64,000 nt of DNA, from the NCBI RefSeq assembly GCF_000143415.4, contig NW_003314263.1, positions 4,344,159-4,408,158 of the forward strand, in the 5' to 3' direction. Below, piece by piece: positions 1 through 10,140 of this stretch. Numbering within the stretch: position 1 is the first letter of the stretch; each line of letters begins with the position of its first letter. The stretch comes from Selaginella moellendorffii. Lineage: Eukaryota; Streptophyta; Lycopodiopsida; Selaginellales; Selaginellaceae. A model generated the notes under the pieces. The model was not told the origin of the DNA and did no database searches. It saw nothing but the letters and a program-made list of their open reading frames with translations. The position numbers and the translations under genes were made by a program.

Positions 1-507
1 TACTTGATTATTGTTGATCTAGAATGATTTGCCATTCTTTGGGATGGTGGATTCTTTCTTCGATAATAATTATGCATCTTTTTATTAATGGGATGATTGA
101 TGGTCTTTCATGATAGTCGGTTGTTCTCTTTGATGGCTTATGGTTTTTTTTACAATACCATATATTCTTTATGGTTTGCTCTATATTGGTAGTTTTCAAG
201 CACCTTTTATAGTTTATTTAATTAAATTATTATAACTTATATATTTTATAAACTATGATATTAGTCTCTGTATTTAATATTAATAACCACCTCTATAAAA
301 TAGTATGATAATAAATTTTGTTTACAAAATAGCTAAGTTAAAACTTATCATGACAAATTAAACTAGTTTATTAGTATCTTTACAGTTTTCTTATCATTTT
401 GCTATGTGTTTTAAAATATTTATATAGTTTCAATATTGCAGAATGTTTTCCTTTTTTAAATATTCAATATAAGTATTCAAAATTAATAGAAGAAAGTACT
501 TAGTAGA
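1..507. other. AT-rich gene-free stretch
   Basis: AT-rich sequence with short homopolymer runs. A short minus-strand open frame at 8-199 shows no recognisable domain and is not supported as a gene. I see no repeat family here that recurs in the window. The 3' part may hold the promoter of the lectin-like ORF that begins at 508. Confidence 0.5.
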
Positions 508-1338
508 ATGATTATATCTATTTATTATTTACTTTTATTTTTTTCTTATTGTCATTGTATAACTAAGTATTATGATAAAAAAAAAGCTATTTCTGTTCAT
601 TATAGACATTATACTATCTTACCTCTAATTTACAAACTTATTGAAGATATTGGTAAAAAGGAGAATTTATATATTGTAAAATTTGAAAAACAAAAGACTT
701 TAATAATAACTATAACTGATATACAAGTTGAATATAAAAATTTAGTAGCTTGTACTATTATTGCTAGCCTATCAAAGGTGTATAAAGGATTTCATATTCA
801 AAACCGATTGCTTAAAATTTATCAAGATTATATTGTTAATGATGGAGTTATCTATGGTTCAGCTGAATATATAGATGGGAGATACTCAATATGCTACACT
901 TTAGAAAGTGATGAATTATATAACAAAAAGAGTATATATAATACTAATTTTCAAACTGGAAATTTAAAAGATTGTGATATTTATATGGTATGCATAAGAA
1001 ATAGACCATTCTTTTCAAATTTAGAAAATGGAGCTTTTCTTCAACCTCAAAATCGTTTATATATTTTATTTATGCAGATTGACTGTAATTTAGTTCTTTA
1101 TAAGGGGTTGTCCATAATTTGGGAAACTAAAACTAATAATGTGGGTGAGGGATGTTTTCTTAGATTACAAAAAAATGGAAATCTTGTAATTTATGATAAA
1201 AATTACAGAGAGATCTTAGTATATCATTTAAAGCAACAAGATAAATCGGTTACATATGCATTATGTGTTAAAATTGAAGGATATCTTGTTGTTTATAATA
1301 AATTTGTGTATAGAAACCAAATTAATAAACTTTTTTAA
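508..1338 (+). CDS. Secreted GNA-type (bulb-type) mannose-binding lectin-like protein
   Basis: An intact 276-residue single-exon frame. The first ~20 residues are hydrophobic and end near SYCHC, which fits a secretory signal peptide. Residues ~165-270 look like a bulb-type lectin (B_lectin) domain. One carbohydrate site, around residues 190-198, matches the family consensus QxDxNxVxY exactly (QIDCNLVLY). A second, LQKNGNLVIYD, is a weakened version, as is common in this family. Residues ~25-160 (Lys/Tyr/Ile rich) match nothing I recognise. In this family such domains bind mannose, often in defence; that role is inferred. The ATG at 508 is the first in the frame and gives the signal peptide. 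No kinase domain follows, so this is a soluble lectin, not a lectin receptor kinase. The frame lacks stops although the DNA is very AT-rich, which argues for a living or recently living gene. Confidence 0.72.
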   Translation: MIISIYYLLLFFSYCHCITKYYDKKKAISVHYRHYTILPLIYKLIEDIGKKENLYIVKFEKQKTLIITITDIQVEYKNLVACTIIASLSKVYKGFHIQNRLLKIYQDYIVNDGVIYGSAEYIDGRYSICYTLESDELYNKKSIYNTNFQTGNLKDCDIYMVCIRNRPFFSNLENGAFLQPQNRLYILFMQIDCNLVLYKGLSIIWETKTNNVGEGCFLRLQKNGNLVIYDKNYREILVYHLKQQDKSVTYALCVKIEGYLVVYNKFVYRNQINKLF

Positions 1339-1407
1339 CATTAAGATAATTCACCATGATTCTTTTATAAATAAACTTTTTCATATCTTTAGATAATAGA
1401 AAACAGG

Positions 1408-1545
1408 GAGAATTACATTTGTACCCCTAAAAGTTTACAAAATAACAAATTTGCCTTTAAAAGTTTTAAAATTATAATTTTTCTTCTACAAAGTTAGAAA
1501 ATACCCTTACTCAACCTTCAACTAAAATAATCTAGAATATTCTAT
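1408..1545 (+). repeat. MULE left terminal inverted repeat
   Basis: The inner part (1502-1542, reading CCCTTACTCAACC then CAACTAAAATAATCTAGAAT) recurs in reverse complement at 3090-3130. Outer parts are more diverged (GAGAATTACATTTTG-like). Size and position suit a MULE TIR. Confidence 0.6.
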
Positions 1546-3087
1546 TTCATTTGGGGCAAATGGGATTAAGGATTAGTGATAATTGATTATTGAGGTTTGT
1601 GCTAGATGGGATTACAGTAGGAAATTATTTTGATTCTATCAAGGAGTTATAAAAGGTAATTTAAAGTGATGTTATTTGTGATTATCATGAGCTCCACATG
1701 ATTGCATCAGATTTGAAAAGGTACATTGTAGCTTGTAAGAGTGAGGGTTGTTTTGGAAGTTTCACACATCTATTTTAGAAGGAGGGTTAGCTTGTTTGAT
1801 TCAAACTTTCATCAATGTTCATTAATGTGGGGAGCAAGGGGGGCAAGGCATACATTGGGGAACAAAGAAGTTAGTTCTATATGGATTGCTAATATTTTTC
1901 AGTAAAGCTTGGTAGAAGAATTATGATTTAACATGAAAAACATGATTAGGTATGTTAGATGGGAAGATGGTGTTAATATACTATATATAAGACCTTAGAG
2001 GGGGAAATAGAAAATAGTTGAAGAGATTCATATGAATCATGTAGAGCTTTATGCAAAGCTCTTTATATACTGTAAGAAGCTTTTGGAGAGCAAAGTATTC
2101 ATAGAAAGAGATAAAATAGAGTGTTTCAAATAGTTGCTCATTGCTTTTAGAGTATTATTCATCAGTTTTTCATGCTATAAGCCTTTGATTAAACTCATCT
2201 CAAGAGCCACTTCTTAGACTACTATTGAGTGCTACTAGTGTTGAAAGGAGCATTATATCCTTTAACATTTAGCAAATGGTCATAAACAAAGCAATCAATG
2301 ATAAATGTTGTAAAGTATTCCTTTCTAATCTGTACAAAGGCGTTCTTGATATATAACATGTTTTTGGTCAAGTGGAACATGGTTATTATATAAGATACTT
2401 GGCAAAAAACTTCCAAAAAGAGTTTAAACGTTTTAAGTTTGTTCATCATCTATGGAAAGTTGCTTGATTTATCTCTTTAGCTTTTTTGAAAAGGCAATGA
2501 GTGAAATGCATTGGAAAAGGGACGATACAACCTTATGAGTGTTATTTAATATAGATAAAAGGCATTGAGTAACTAATTTTTTTGAGGGAGAATGTTTTGA
2601 ACATTTGATGTTCAATGTAACAAAGTCTCTCAATGTTACTTGAGGCATGTGAGTGGCATGCTAGAAATCATTAGATTAAAGTTGATAACTTAATTCTTCA
2701 AGTAATGAAGTTTGGATGATATTAGTGATATGGCTTCCACTAGTTTAGTGAAACTTAGATTTGTGAAGTATGAAGTTGTGCTTGCTACTTCTACATCATT
2801 AGTCTAGTTGATATAACAGTATTCAAGATTCACTTGGAGCACCACATTCAAATTGTAAGGCTTGTTGAAAAGACTTTGATTCACAAAAGATTAATATTCC
2901 ATGTGTTTATGCAATTATAACTATCATATTTAGAAAGAATATATGTAATTCTACACCCATCCTTGCTACTCACTTGAGGCTTATTGTGGGGCATAAATAG
3001 ATGATATATATAGTAGCTAATTTAATTAGTTTATTTTGTTTTTATTTCTATTATATTTGTTGTTCTCTTGAATATATGTTAATAAGT

Positions 3088-3219
3088 AAAATATTCTAGA
3101 ATATTTTAGTTGAAAAGGTTGAGTAAGGGTTTTTTTTGTAATATTTAAATTTTATTGCAGAAAAATTGTAAATTTGGAAATTTTAGTTAGTCTTGGAGCT
3201 AGGCAAAATATGTTCTCTA
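3088..3219 (-). repeat. MULE right terminal inverted repeat
   Basis: Reverse-complement partner of 1408-1545. The best match is the block around ATTCTAGAATATTTTAGTTG and GGTTGAGTAAGGG. Confidence 0.6.
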
Positions 3220-4473
3220 TTGAGCATTATTTAAGGGTTTTAAAATATTTGGTAAATAAAAACTTGAAGGATCTATAGCTGGATTTTTATATGCACAATA
3301 TTTTAGTGCTAATTTGGTTACTAGTATTCCGCAGTTTATATCTCTATTTGATTATAGTAGCATTTGATTGCAACATTCAGGAAAACAAATTCAACATAGT
3401 TCAAAAGAGCATGAAAATATTTCTATATATATTTGCATTAATGAAGAGAAAATGTAACCTATCCTTCAAAAGTATCAACAAGCAATAATTAAAAGAGATA
3501 ATGCAGGAATGCAATATGTTATTGACCATCCAAATTAATAAGTTCCTGAAAATTTAAGATAACTACCCCTATTACCTAATATGGCTATTATATATCAAAT
3601 TATACAATATGCTATTCAAAGAGGTGAATTAGTATCAAATTTCATTAAGGATTTGGGTAATGGATCCACTATTATGGTAAGTAATAATTAATATTAATTC
3701 ATTATTAATTAATTTCAAACTTTAGACTATGAGTTATGCAATATATTGTATTGATGGAAAGCATTTTAGAGTTTCTCAAATAGATGCAAATAAGAAAACA
3801 ATGGATTAGCATTATAATTATATCAAGAAATCCATAACAGCCTAATATTCATGCATTTTGAACTATCTAGTTTTTATAACTTTTATCTATGAGGTAAAAT
3901 TTGGATCATTTATGAAAATTATTTTTAAAGTTTAGTGTTTCAATATTAAAGTAGGAACAGTGAAAATGGAGGAAAATCATATGCCATCCATAATAAGCTT
4001 TGGATGGGAATAATTTTATATATTCAAAGTTTTATGAATAAAAATATATCCATAGAGTCCAAAATTCTTAGCAAAGGGAAATGCTATCAAAAAGATATCA
4101 AACCACAAGAAAAAATTTTAATTGGGTTTGCAAGGATCCAAATTCAAACTTCTACAATGTTTCTAAATGAGAAGAGCTGATTCAGTATATAAAAAATTAT
4201 TTCGGTGGAGGTATAAGGAAAATCTAAATAGGAGAATGATTGCTCTTACAACATTGCACATGTATTGATTGATTGATCAATACAAAAAGGGAATGTAGGT
4301 GTGTAAAGAATTGAATTTTTGTTTATAAAACTTAATTTGCTAAATAAAGAAATGTTTTATAAATATCAAATTTTATATGTGTATAAGAAAACTAAAATTC
4401 TAAATAATATAAGGGATTAAAAAATTAGATAGATAAATCACAATACTTATCTTAAATTTTTAGTTAATTAGTA
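3220..4473. other. Gene-free AT-rich stretch
   Basis: Short open frames such as 3291-3488 show no domain. Sequence around 3540-3660 keeps a weak coding look (for example IYQIIQYAIQRGELVSNFIK) but cannot be assigned. No repeat shared with the rest of the window was noticed. Confidence 0.4.
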
Positions 4474-4899
4474 TTAACTGTTACAAAAAGACTCAAAATT
4501 ATAAAATTCTACACTATTTGAATTTTCAAGATGATGAAAACAGCCTATAAATGACCAATTATTCCAGCCATACCAATTATCAATTATATAATATGCTTGG
4601 CTAGTAAAAATTATAATTTTGTAAGTTTCACTAGACCCATTTGTTAGATCAACATGATATTCTCTATTATCAATTATAGGATCTGGATCTTGGTGGAATT
4701 TAAACTTGTTTGATTCTTTATACATAAATATATTTACTTTTTTTCCATAAATACCTATCATTCTATTTAAAATGCATAACATAAGTTTTTCCCAATCAGA
4801 ATCCTCACAAATTAAATCATTTAAACTTTCTAAACTTTGTGCAAAAGCTATAATAGATAGAATAGAGAAAAAAAGCAATACAAAATTCATCTCTTTCAT
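4474..4899 (-). CDS. Small secreted protein of unknown family
   Basis: An intact 141-residue frame. Residues 1-20 (MKEMNFVLLFFSILSIIAFA) form a clear signal peptide with cleavage likely after AFA or AQS. The mature part is ~120 residues with four Cys (near 31, 42, 118 and 139), enough for two disulfides, and is rich in Tyr, Trp and Asn. The segment YYIIDNWYGWNNWSFIGC is aromatic and may form a beta-rich carbohydrate-binding-like face; that is only an impression. I do not recognise the family. The ATG at 4899 is chosen because it starts the hydrophobic leader. It may belong with the lectin-like ORF at 508 as a host secretory gene, but no shared motif was found. Confidence 0.55.
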   Translation of the reverse strand: MKEMNFVLLFFSILSIIAFAQSLESLNDLICEDSDWEKLMLCILNRMIGIYGKKVNIFMYKESNKFKFHQDPDPIIDNREYHVDLTNGSSETYKIIIFTSQAYYIIDNWYGWNNWSFIGCFHHLENSNSVEFYNFESFCNS

Positions 4900-6364
4900 T
4901 CAAAAACTTTAAGCTGTAAATCTTTTTTTAATATAGCATGCTAGCTGTAAATGAAAATAAAAAGTTTGTACTTTTTGTGAAAACATATTGTAATCAGATA
5001 AAATAAGTTTCATAAGCCAAGCTTATAGCCAAGCTTGAAATTCAAAAGTGGAAAGGATTTTGGCCAACAATCTCCAAATATCTTGATAACATAGACAACA
5101 CTTTCACCAGCACAAAAGTGGCTGGCAATTGAATTGTGCAATAGATAGTATGCAACTTTGAATCATTGTATTAAATATCATCAATAGAGGTGATTTAACA
5201 CTTTCTGCATCTCAACAGTGGAAAAAGAATCATCGAGAATTGACCTTTCCAGGCTGTACATGGAATGCTGGAATGGTCCAAACTGTGTTCACTAGAGACT
5301 TGGAATGCAATTATAGATGCTTACAGTGCTGGATGTGCCATTCATTCTATAAATGTACCCTAGTTACAATCATCTCAGCATTGTTTGTATTCATGAACTG
5401 AAAGTGATCCTCTCAATCTTGATTTCTTTCATTCTGTTGAAGATGGGGTAGCTAACAATTTCTCCCTATTTCCTCATCGATCCACAGAATCAAAGGGGAA
5501 GAATCTTCACTCCTGTGAAGCTAAATACACGACAATGCCGGGTTAGTGAGAATCCATCCATTGCTTGTGGATTTCTATTGGGGGATCCCTGCCTCCCAGG
5601 AACATGGCTTGGTTGGGTTATGCAGTTGATCATCTTCTACTTCATCACATTCAACAACCTCTCTCGCCCTTGGCCGCTTGATGGTGCATAGCTTTGGCTG
5701 GCTGCGAGCTCACATTATTCACTGTTGCTGTCCTAGTCCTTGCTTGTTTTTATGGCTCACAACTTCGGCTGGCAGCAAGCTTGAATTATGCATTTCCAGT
5801 GCTGGCACAGCATAAAAACACAGTGGATCCATGCATACAATACACAATCCTTGAAAGATCCCAAGATGTTGTGTTAGTACTCCGTCTTGCTTGCTGGTTG
5901 TGTTGACTATGCTCTGGACACTCTAGGACATCTATCTCCTCCCAAACTACTTTACTTCTCAGGTAGGGTAATAAGCTAGAAGCTCTATTTCATTAAAGTG
6001 GGAATTGTCATTATCCCACTTGTAAAATAAGGTTTCCAAACCTTTATATAGTATATAAATATAACAAAATTCAACTGCATTGAGGCACATGCCATTTTAT
6101 TTTAAACAAGGAAATGTCTACTCAATCACTTCTCCTCCCCCTGCCACTGCTTCACCTCTCTCTTCTCCTTGTCATCGTCGTCCAATTTCTTTCCATCCTT
6201 TTAATATTGGCTCAGTTGCTCCGAGTCTAGGTGGAGCCCAAGTCCCCATTCAATCTTACTTTCCCCTTATTAATAAAACAACTTCGTAGACTTCCAATAA
6301 TATGCTGTAACACTTCTAGTATAATGCAAATCCTCTCAAAGAATTGTCTTTTAATATTAATACA
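4900..6364. other. Region without a supported gene
   Basis: Base composition rises from AT-rich to mixed at ~5050. A frame at 5694-5906 is hydrophobic at its start but has no recognisable domain. A splice-like polypyrimidine tract occurs near 6130-6160. Half copies of the window's 22-bp palindrome (CATGCCAT) appear at 6088 and 6413, so the candidate composite element may begin here. Confidence 0.35.
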
Positions 6365-6386
6365 ATGGCATGGAACCCCATGCCAT
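6365..6386. repeat. 22-bp palindrome copy (downstream flank)
   Basis: ATGGCATG, six centre bases, CATGCCAT, about 35 bp downstream of the fusion-gene stop codon. Outermost left full copy. Confidence 0.7.
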
Positions 6387-6420
6387 AATAAGTTACATTT
6401 TTAAATAAATACATGCCATC

Positions 6421-7283
6421 TCAGATTGTTATTTTTTGCCTCCAACGCCTATACAATAATCTTGGAATTTCATCACTCTCCACACTATCAGGATTTAAAC
6501 CCAATAGTAATGCCATCTCTTCTCTAATACGTCCACGCTCATGTTCAGTGGTCGAAGAACCCATCCGGTTGAGCAGATTATGGAGATACGGATAGTGCTT
6601 GGCTAGACAATATACATGCCATAAATGATGACTGGTGTCTGTCCGATCAAATGGCTTCTGATATACCGTTCCATCTGCCATTTGGTTGATTTCTGCAGCC
6701 ACCTCCTGGACTGGCCGGTTCTCTATCACCATCGCTCCAAGCCGTTTTGCAAGGTCCCCCAGAACATACGGTTTCTTCTCCCTAGTTTCCATACTGCAAG
6801 AGATGGGGTGCACTGCATATGTGTGCGTGTTTGCTGCAGTTTTAATCGGCGAGTCATCGATGATGAGGATTTCACTTGACCTAGAAGTCCAGTTCATCAC
6901 TACAACCTCTGGCTTGACGAAGATGGGCTTGCTACCCCTCACATGGACCATAGTCAAGCAATCCTCCTGCGTTAGGAGAAAGTCAAATGGTAATATTACT
7001 CGCGTCTGATCGTGCATCATCTGTAGCAACGTTAATGCATTGTGGCGCATCATGGATGTCCAAACTCCCAATTGCAAATTGAACCCGGCCCTCTGTTTTA
7101 AGTGACGCATGGTCATTATTAGATCCCGCAGTTTCTCCCGTGTGATTAATGTGAATCTGTCTCTTTTGACCAACTTGCGACCACAGGCTTTGGAGGGTGT
7201 AGTGACATTCGAGGACGAGCCATGCTCATGGGAGAAAAGGACACCGTTCAGATCAAAAACGATACAGTACCTTCGCCGTGACT
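6421..7283 (-). CDS. Terminal exon: FCP1/HAD-like phosphatase domain
   Basis: Last exon of the fusion gene, ~287 residues, intact. HAD motifs appear in order. Motif I is VFDLNGVL, with the nucleophile Asp, but the usual second Asp is Asn (DxN instead of DxD). Motif II is LGVWTSM, motif III probably the Lys of FVKPEVVV, and motif IV is ILIIDDSP with the metal-binding Asp pair. This matches the NLI-interacting-factor/FCP1 group, which dephosphorylates phosphoserine proteins such as the RNA polymerase II tail. The Asp to Asn change could impair phosphatase activity, though variant motifs occur in plant members. The 3' end (HHLWHVYCLAKHYP ... LLYRRWRQK) is a family-specific extension I cannot name. 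A 47-bp intron (7284-7330) joins it to the upstream repeat exon in phase. The frame stays open over ~860 bp, suggesting recent constraint. Confidence 0.65.
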
Positions 7284-7330
7284 CTGAAATGAAATGCGTC
7301 AGCATAAAAAATGGTACAAGTCAATTTTAC

Positions 7331-7915
7331 CATCTACAATATTAGCGAATGGTGCTCCCAATGGTCGTTGAGAGGGTTTTGGTCGAGGAAACATGAAGGG
7401 CGGAAATACTCTCCTCTGCAATGTGGGGTCAATCGCATCCGATGGCGTGTGGGCACATGCCATTTCAGCTGTAGACTTTGGTACAACTGGCTCAACAGTG
7501 GCATGGGATGGTTCCGATGGCGTGTGATCACACTCCATTTCAGCTGGTGCCTCCGTTGGCAAAGTGGACATGACCGAACAGGCAGCAGGGGCGGTGTAGG
7601 GAGGTTCCAACGGCGCGTAGTTAGATGATTGGGCACACGTTGAGTCCGTTGGAAATGAGGATACGACCGGCTTGGCGGCTGGGGCGGCCTCATGCGGGTC
7701 CAATGGCGCCTGGTCACCGTCAGTTGGATACGTGGACAAGATTGACTCAATGGTATGGGCAGCATCAAGTGGAGCGTGGTCAACTTGCTTGGCGTTGATA
7801 TGGATAGTAGCCTCCACCAGCTCTAATGACTCTTGCAGGCAAGTAGAGTCCACTGGCGGATCCATATGCATATCCAAATATCTCCCTTCGATTGAGATGG
7901 TATCCTCCCGTGCTA
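7331..7915 (-). CDS. Exon encoding degenerate Pro/Thr/Ala-rich repeats
   Basis: About 195 residues with an internal repeat of ~25-35 residues built on a core DxAPL(D/E)P followed by SxxPTD (DHAPLDAAHT, DQAPLDPHEA, NYAPLEPPYT, DHTPSEPSHA, AHTPSDAID). It is likely a disordered linker before the phosphatase domain. The acceptor at 7915 continues VAREDTISIEGRY from the previous exon in phase. Two stretches inside this coding repeat (7442-7463 and ~7520-7545) also resemble the 22-bp palindrome, so here the palindrome is translated rather than intronic. Confidence 0.55.
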
Positions 7916-7962
7916 CTAAAAACAAACTCATTAGCACATTGAATCGACTATACTGTATTTAC

Positions 7963-8758
7963 CATCAACTGCTATTGAGGAACTAGGACCGATATCACTT
8001 GGGCGCACTGCTGATTCTGAAGGATTGGACATACGTTTCGACCCTTGCTTGGCACTATCCTTCCTCGACACTAAAGGCTAGAGTTTGTATCTTAATTCAA
8101 CTGAATAATCTCTACTTACCATTTAATCTGCGACCTACATGGACAATGTTAGAAATGGTAAAAGGTTAGGAATGGATGTACTATTATTTACCTGATGGTT
8201 TGTCTTGTATGACCTTCCTCCGCTGCTCTTTGGCCACCTCAGACTGGCCATCGTCGTCATCATCGTTGTCGTCGTTATTGTGATCGTCACCATTGTGAGG
8301 ACCATCCAAGTCCTCTTCGTCCTCCTCCTCTTCGTCCTCCTCTTCTTCGTCCTCCTCTTCTTTGTCCTCCTCTTCGTCCTTTTGCTCTTCCTGCTCATTA
8401 TCTTTCTCTGGCTCCTCATCCCCCTCCTGCATTTCTTCCATAGGCTGCTCAGGCTGGATGGCTTGTTCTTCCAGGACCATCTTAGGAAAATCATCTGGCC
8501 GAGTCTCCATCTCAAAATACAAGACATCCATAGCCTGTTTTAGTGCGTGACCTAGGACCGTATCCTCACCCGACTGTCTTAACATGGTTTCTGCACGTTC
8601 TTGCACCCTTCGAAGATGACGAGATGAGAAAAACGTGGCCCTGACTTGAAAAGCATCCCTCATCCATTGTACCTTTCCATTGAGATTGGGGAAGGGGAGT
8701 CCGCCATAGGAATCTGAGTCAGGAGGTGGTGACTGGCTGCTTTCACTCAGCCCTTGAT
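7963..8758 (-). CDS. Exons encoding helical and Glu/Asp-rich acidic region
   Basis: Three exons: 8192-8758 (~189 residues), a 15-nt micro-exon (8120-8134) and 7963-8070. The first begins DQGLSESSQSPPPDSDSYGG, then a helical stretch (KVQWMRDAFQVRATFF ... MLRQSGEDTVLGHALKQAMD), then ~60 residues almost entirely Glu and Asp. The micro-exon restores phase to SRKDSAKQGSKRMSNPSE. A long acidic tract suggests histone or basic-partner binding, which is inference. Introns here are 49-57 bp and lack the palindrome; the upstream intron (8759-8805) carries one copy at 8768-8789. Confidence 0.5.
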
Positions 8759-8767
8759 CTGCAATGA

Positions 8768-8789
8768 ATGGCATGAGCACACACGCCAT
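8768..8789. repeat. 22-bp palindrome copy in intron 8759-8805
   Basis: ATGGCATG-N6-CACGCCAT. It takes up nearly half of a 47-bp intron. Confidence 0.7.
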
Positions 8790-8805
8790 AACCGCGAGGC
8801 ATTAC

Positions 8806-9213
8806 CTATCATCTTTTTGTTGCCCTTCTTCCTTTTCGAATCAAACGCCTCTGATCCCGACGACTATCCAATGTGCTTTCGCTTTTTATGACCACTGTCA
8901 GTTTGAGCTTGGCTAGTGCTTGCTTGTTTTGCCTTTGAAGAAGTGTCTCCTACAAGGAATGGCATGAGACCACACGCCATTGCAAATATAATTTGTACCT
9001 CCTTTTTTCCTATTGCTTGTCTGTTTGTCCTTCTTCGACGCACCACCAGTGCGCTTTTCAATCCTCGTGTCTGAATATTCACAACGATCTATAATCAAAA
9101 TGGCGTGAGGCCTCACGTGACCTTAACTTGTGCAGGTTGTGAGCTCGGCCCAACATGGGTATCTTCAACAGTAGCTGTTAACGTCGTTTCAGCATCTGGG
9201 GGTGGCCACGCTC
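8806..9213 (-). CDS. Short exons encoding basic, nuclear-localisation-like linker
   Basis: Exons 9128-9213, 8999-9088 and 8806-8949. The middle exon reads RIEKRTGGASKKDKQTSNRKKGG and the next HKKRKHIG-stop-SSGSEAFDSKRKKGNKKMI, so Lys/Arg clusters typical of nuclear import signals are present. The stop is TAG at 8864-8866. The junction at 9128/9127 is one base out of phase unless a donor G has been lost. Both introns 9089-9127 and 8950-8998 contain a copy of the 22-bp palindrome. Confidence 0.4.
8959..8980. repeat. 22-bp palindrome copy in intron 8950-8998
   Basis: ATGGCATG-N6-CACGCCAT within a 49-bp intron. Confidence 0.7.
9100..9121. repeat. 22-bp palindrome copy in intron 9089-9127
   Basis: ATGGCGTGAGGCCTCACGTG then AC; the right arm is altered at its end. 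Confidence 0.6.
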
Positions 9214-9264
9214 CTGCATACAGAGCTTGTGAGATAACATTTAAACTTAAAGTGCGTACTCACC

Positions 9265-9687
9265 AGGTTCGCAGAGAAGATACTGTTTTTCTTTGGCAAC
9301 TGTAATTATATGCTCCATTGAAGTCACCTCTTCAATGGAGTTTGTCACCGCAACACACGGGACACCCTTGAGTAGTGTGGCTTGAAAGAATAGTCCGCCG
9401 CAGTTGTACTCGACAACGCATTTGCCCTTGGAGTCACCCGCTATTGTGTTGAAGACCCAACTGAGCATTTCCCATGCTGCACCTGGAGCTTTCTCTGGAT
9501 TTGAAAGCTCCATAGCCGTCTTCAGTTCCTCAGGCACAGGTAAATTGACCTCCCTCAAATCAATTCGATCAGCCTTGTCGAACGAAGCTGGGAAGTCACT
9601 CCAGTCCCACTCTGCTGCAGGACCAATAACAAGGGCGAGTGTGAAGATGTGGACATTCGTCGATATCTTCTTCTTAGCCATTATCCC
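9265..9687 (-). CDS. Exon part: degenerate DNA-methyltransferase-like tail
   Basis: Continues the ParB exon across the LTR insertion: the frame ending MREIHG at 13951 resumes here as IMAKKKISTNVHIFTLALV. The segment CVVEYNCGGLFFQATLLKGV then PCVAVTNSIEEV has the shape of the SAM-binding end of N4/N6 adenine or cytosine methyltransferases (DxxxGSG..., then a strand ending in an acidic residue). The Gly-rich FxGxG is lost. The likely DPPY site (ALVIGPAAEWDW) is not conserved either. The related fragment at 43799-43977 keeps the motif as DCTAGSGSMVEVA. So this copy is read as a catalytically dead methyltransferase domain. It ends at a good donor (CCTG|GTGAGT, 9264). Confidence 0.5.
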
Positions 9688-10105
9688 TGAAAACTCCTGG
9701 ACTCTCTGGACTAGGAGGAAAACGTCCACACGAGATCTTCCTAGGAGATTCAAATCTAATCTAGTCCCTAAATCTATAACTACACTACAAGAAGAATGCA
9801 CTTACCTGCTTGTGCCGAGCCAAGTTGAGACTGTGAACAAGAGCTTGAAGGTGCTAGTCCCACGCCTTTGATCCCTTGAAGGCGGTGGGTAAGTAAGACA
9901 TTGCTGTGAATAGCCAAAGAGATAGGCAGAATGACGATGTATTGCAATGTATTTTGTATTAGGGATAAGTCTAAAAACATTCTAAGTCCTACTTTTATAG
10001 TCGCTACTGCTCACGTCAAGGTTAGGAATACAGTCCTAACCTTGAACCTCTCAAATTTACTTTCCTAAGCTTGAATCCTCGAGCTTGTCTTTTTCTCCCT
10101 TCTCC
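9688..10105 (-). repeat. Element A 3' LTR
   Basis: 418 bp, same strand sense as the copy at 13528. The Met-Phe-Leu-Asp-Leu-Ser open frames inside the LTRs are by-products of the repeated sequence. Confidence 0.9.
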
Positions 10106-10140
10106 ACTCTCCCATGACTGCCTTGTGCTGCGTCCCGCAG

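Larger units (their letters stand above)
1408..3219 (+). mobile_element. Decayed Mutator-like element (MULE) with long TIRs
   Basis: Two inverted copies of a ~130-bp sequence (1408-1545 and 3088-3219) bracket a decayed plus-strand transposase. The best conserved protein stretch is at ~2310-2490: KVFLSNLYKGVLD, HGYYIRYLAKNFQKEFK and then VHHLWKVA. This is the layout of the MuDR transposase (hydrophobic-R-HL-x-NF-K-KF, then LW-A-A). A degenerate SWIM-type zinc-finger pattern (C-K-A-C ... NIPCVYAI) follows at ~2845-2930. Several in-frame stops and shifts make it non-functional. No 9-bp target duplication was confidently found, so the outer edges are approximate. Confidence 0.62.

Noticed and set aside
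7311-7986. Plus-strand open frames opposite the Pro/Thr repeat exon
   Set aside because: They are shadows of the minus-strand exon, which splices in phase with its neighbours.
8205-8543. Leu/Val-rich plus-strand frame resembling a membrane protein
   Set aside because: It is the antisense of the Glu/Asp-rich tract (GAG/GAC read backwards gives CTC/GTC).
9770-9800. CACTACAAGAAGAATGC in the LTR resembling a CACTA transposon end
   Set aside because: It is part of the element A LTR, present in all three LTR copies, with TG/CA ends and a 5-bp duplication that prove a retroelement.
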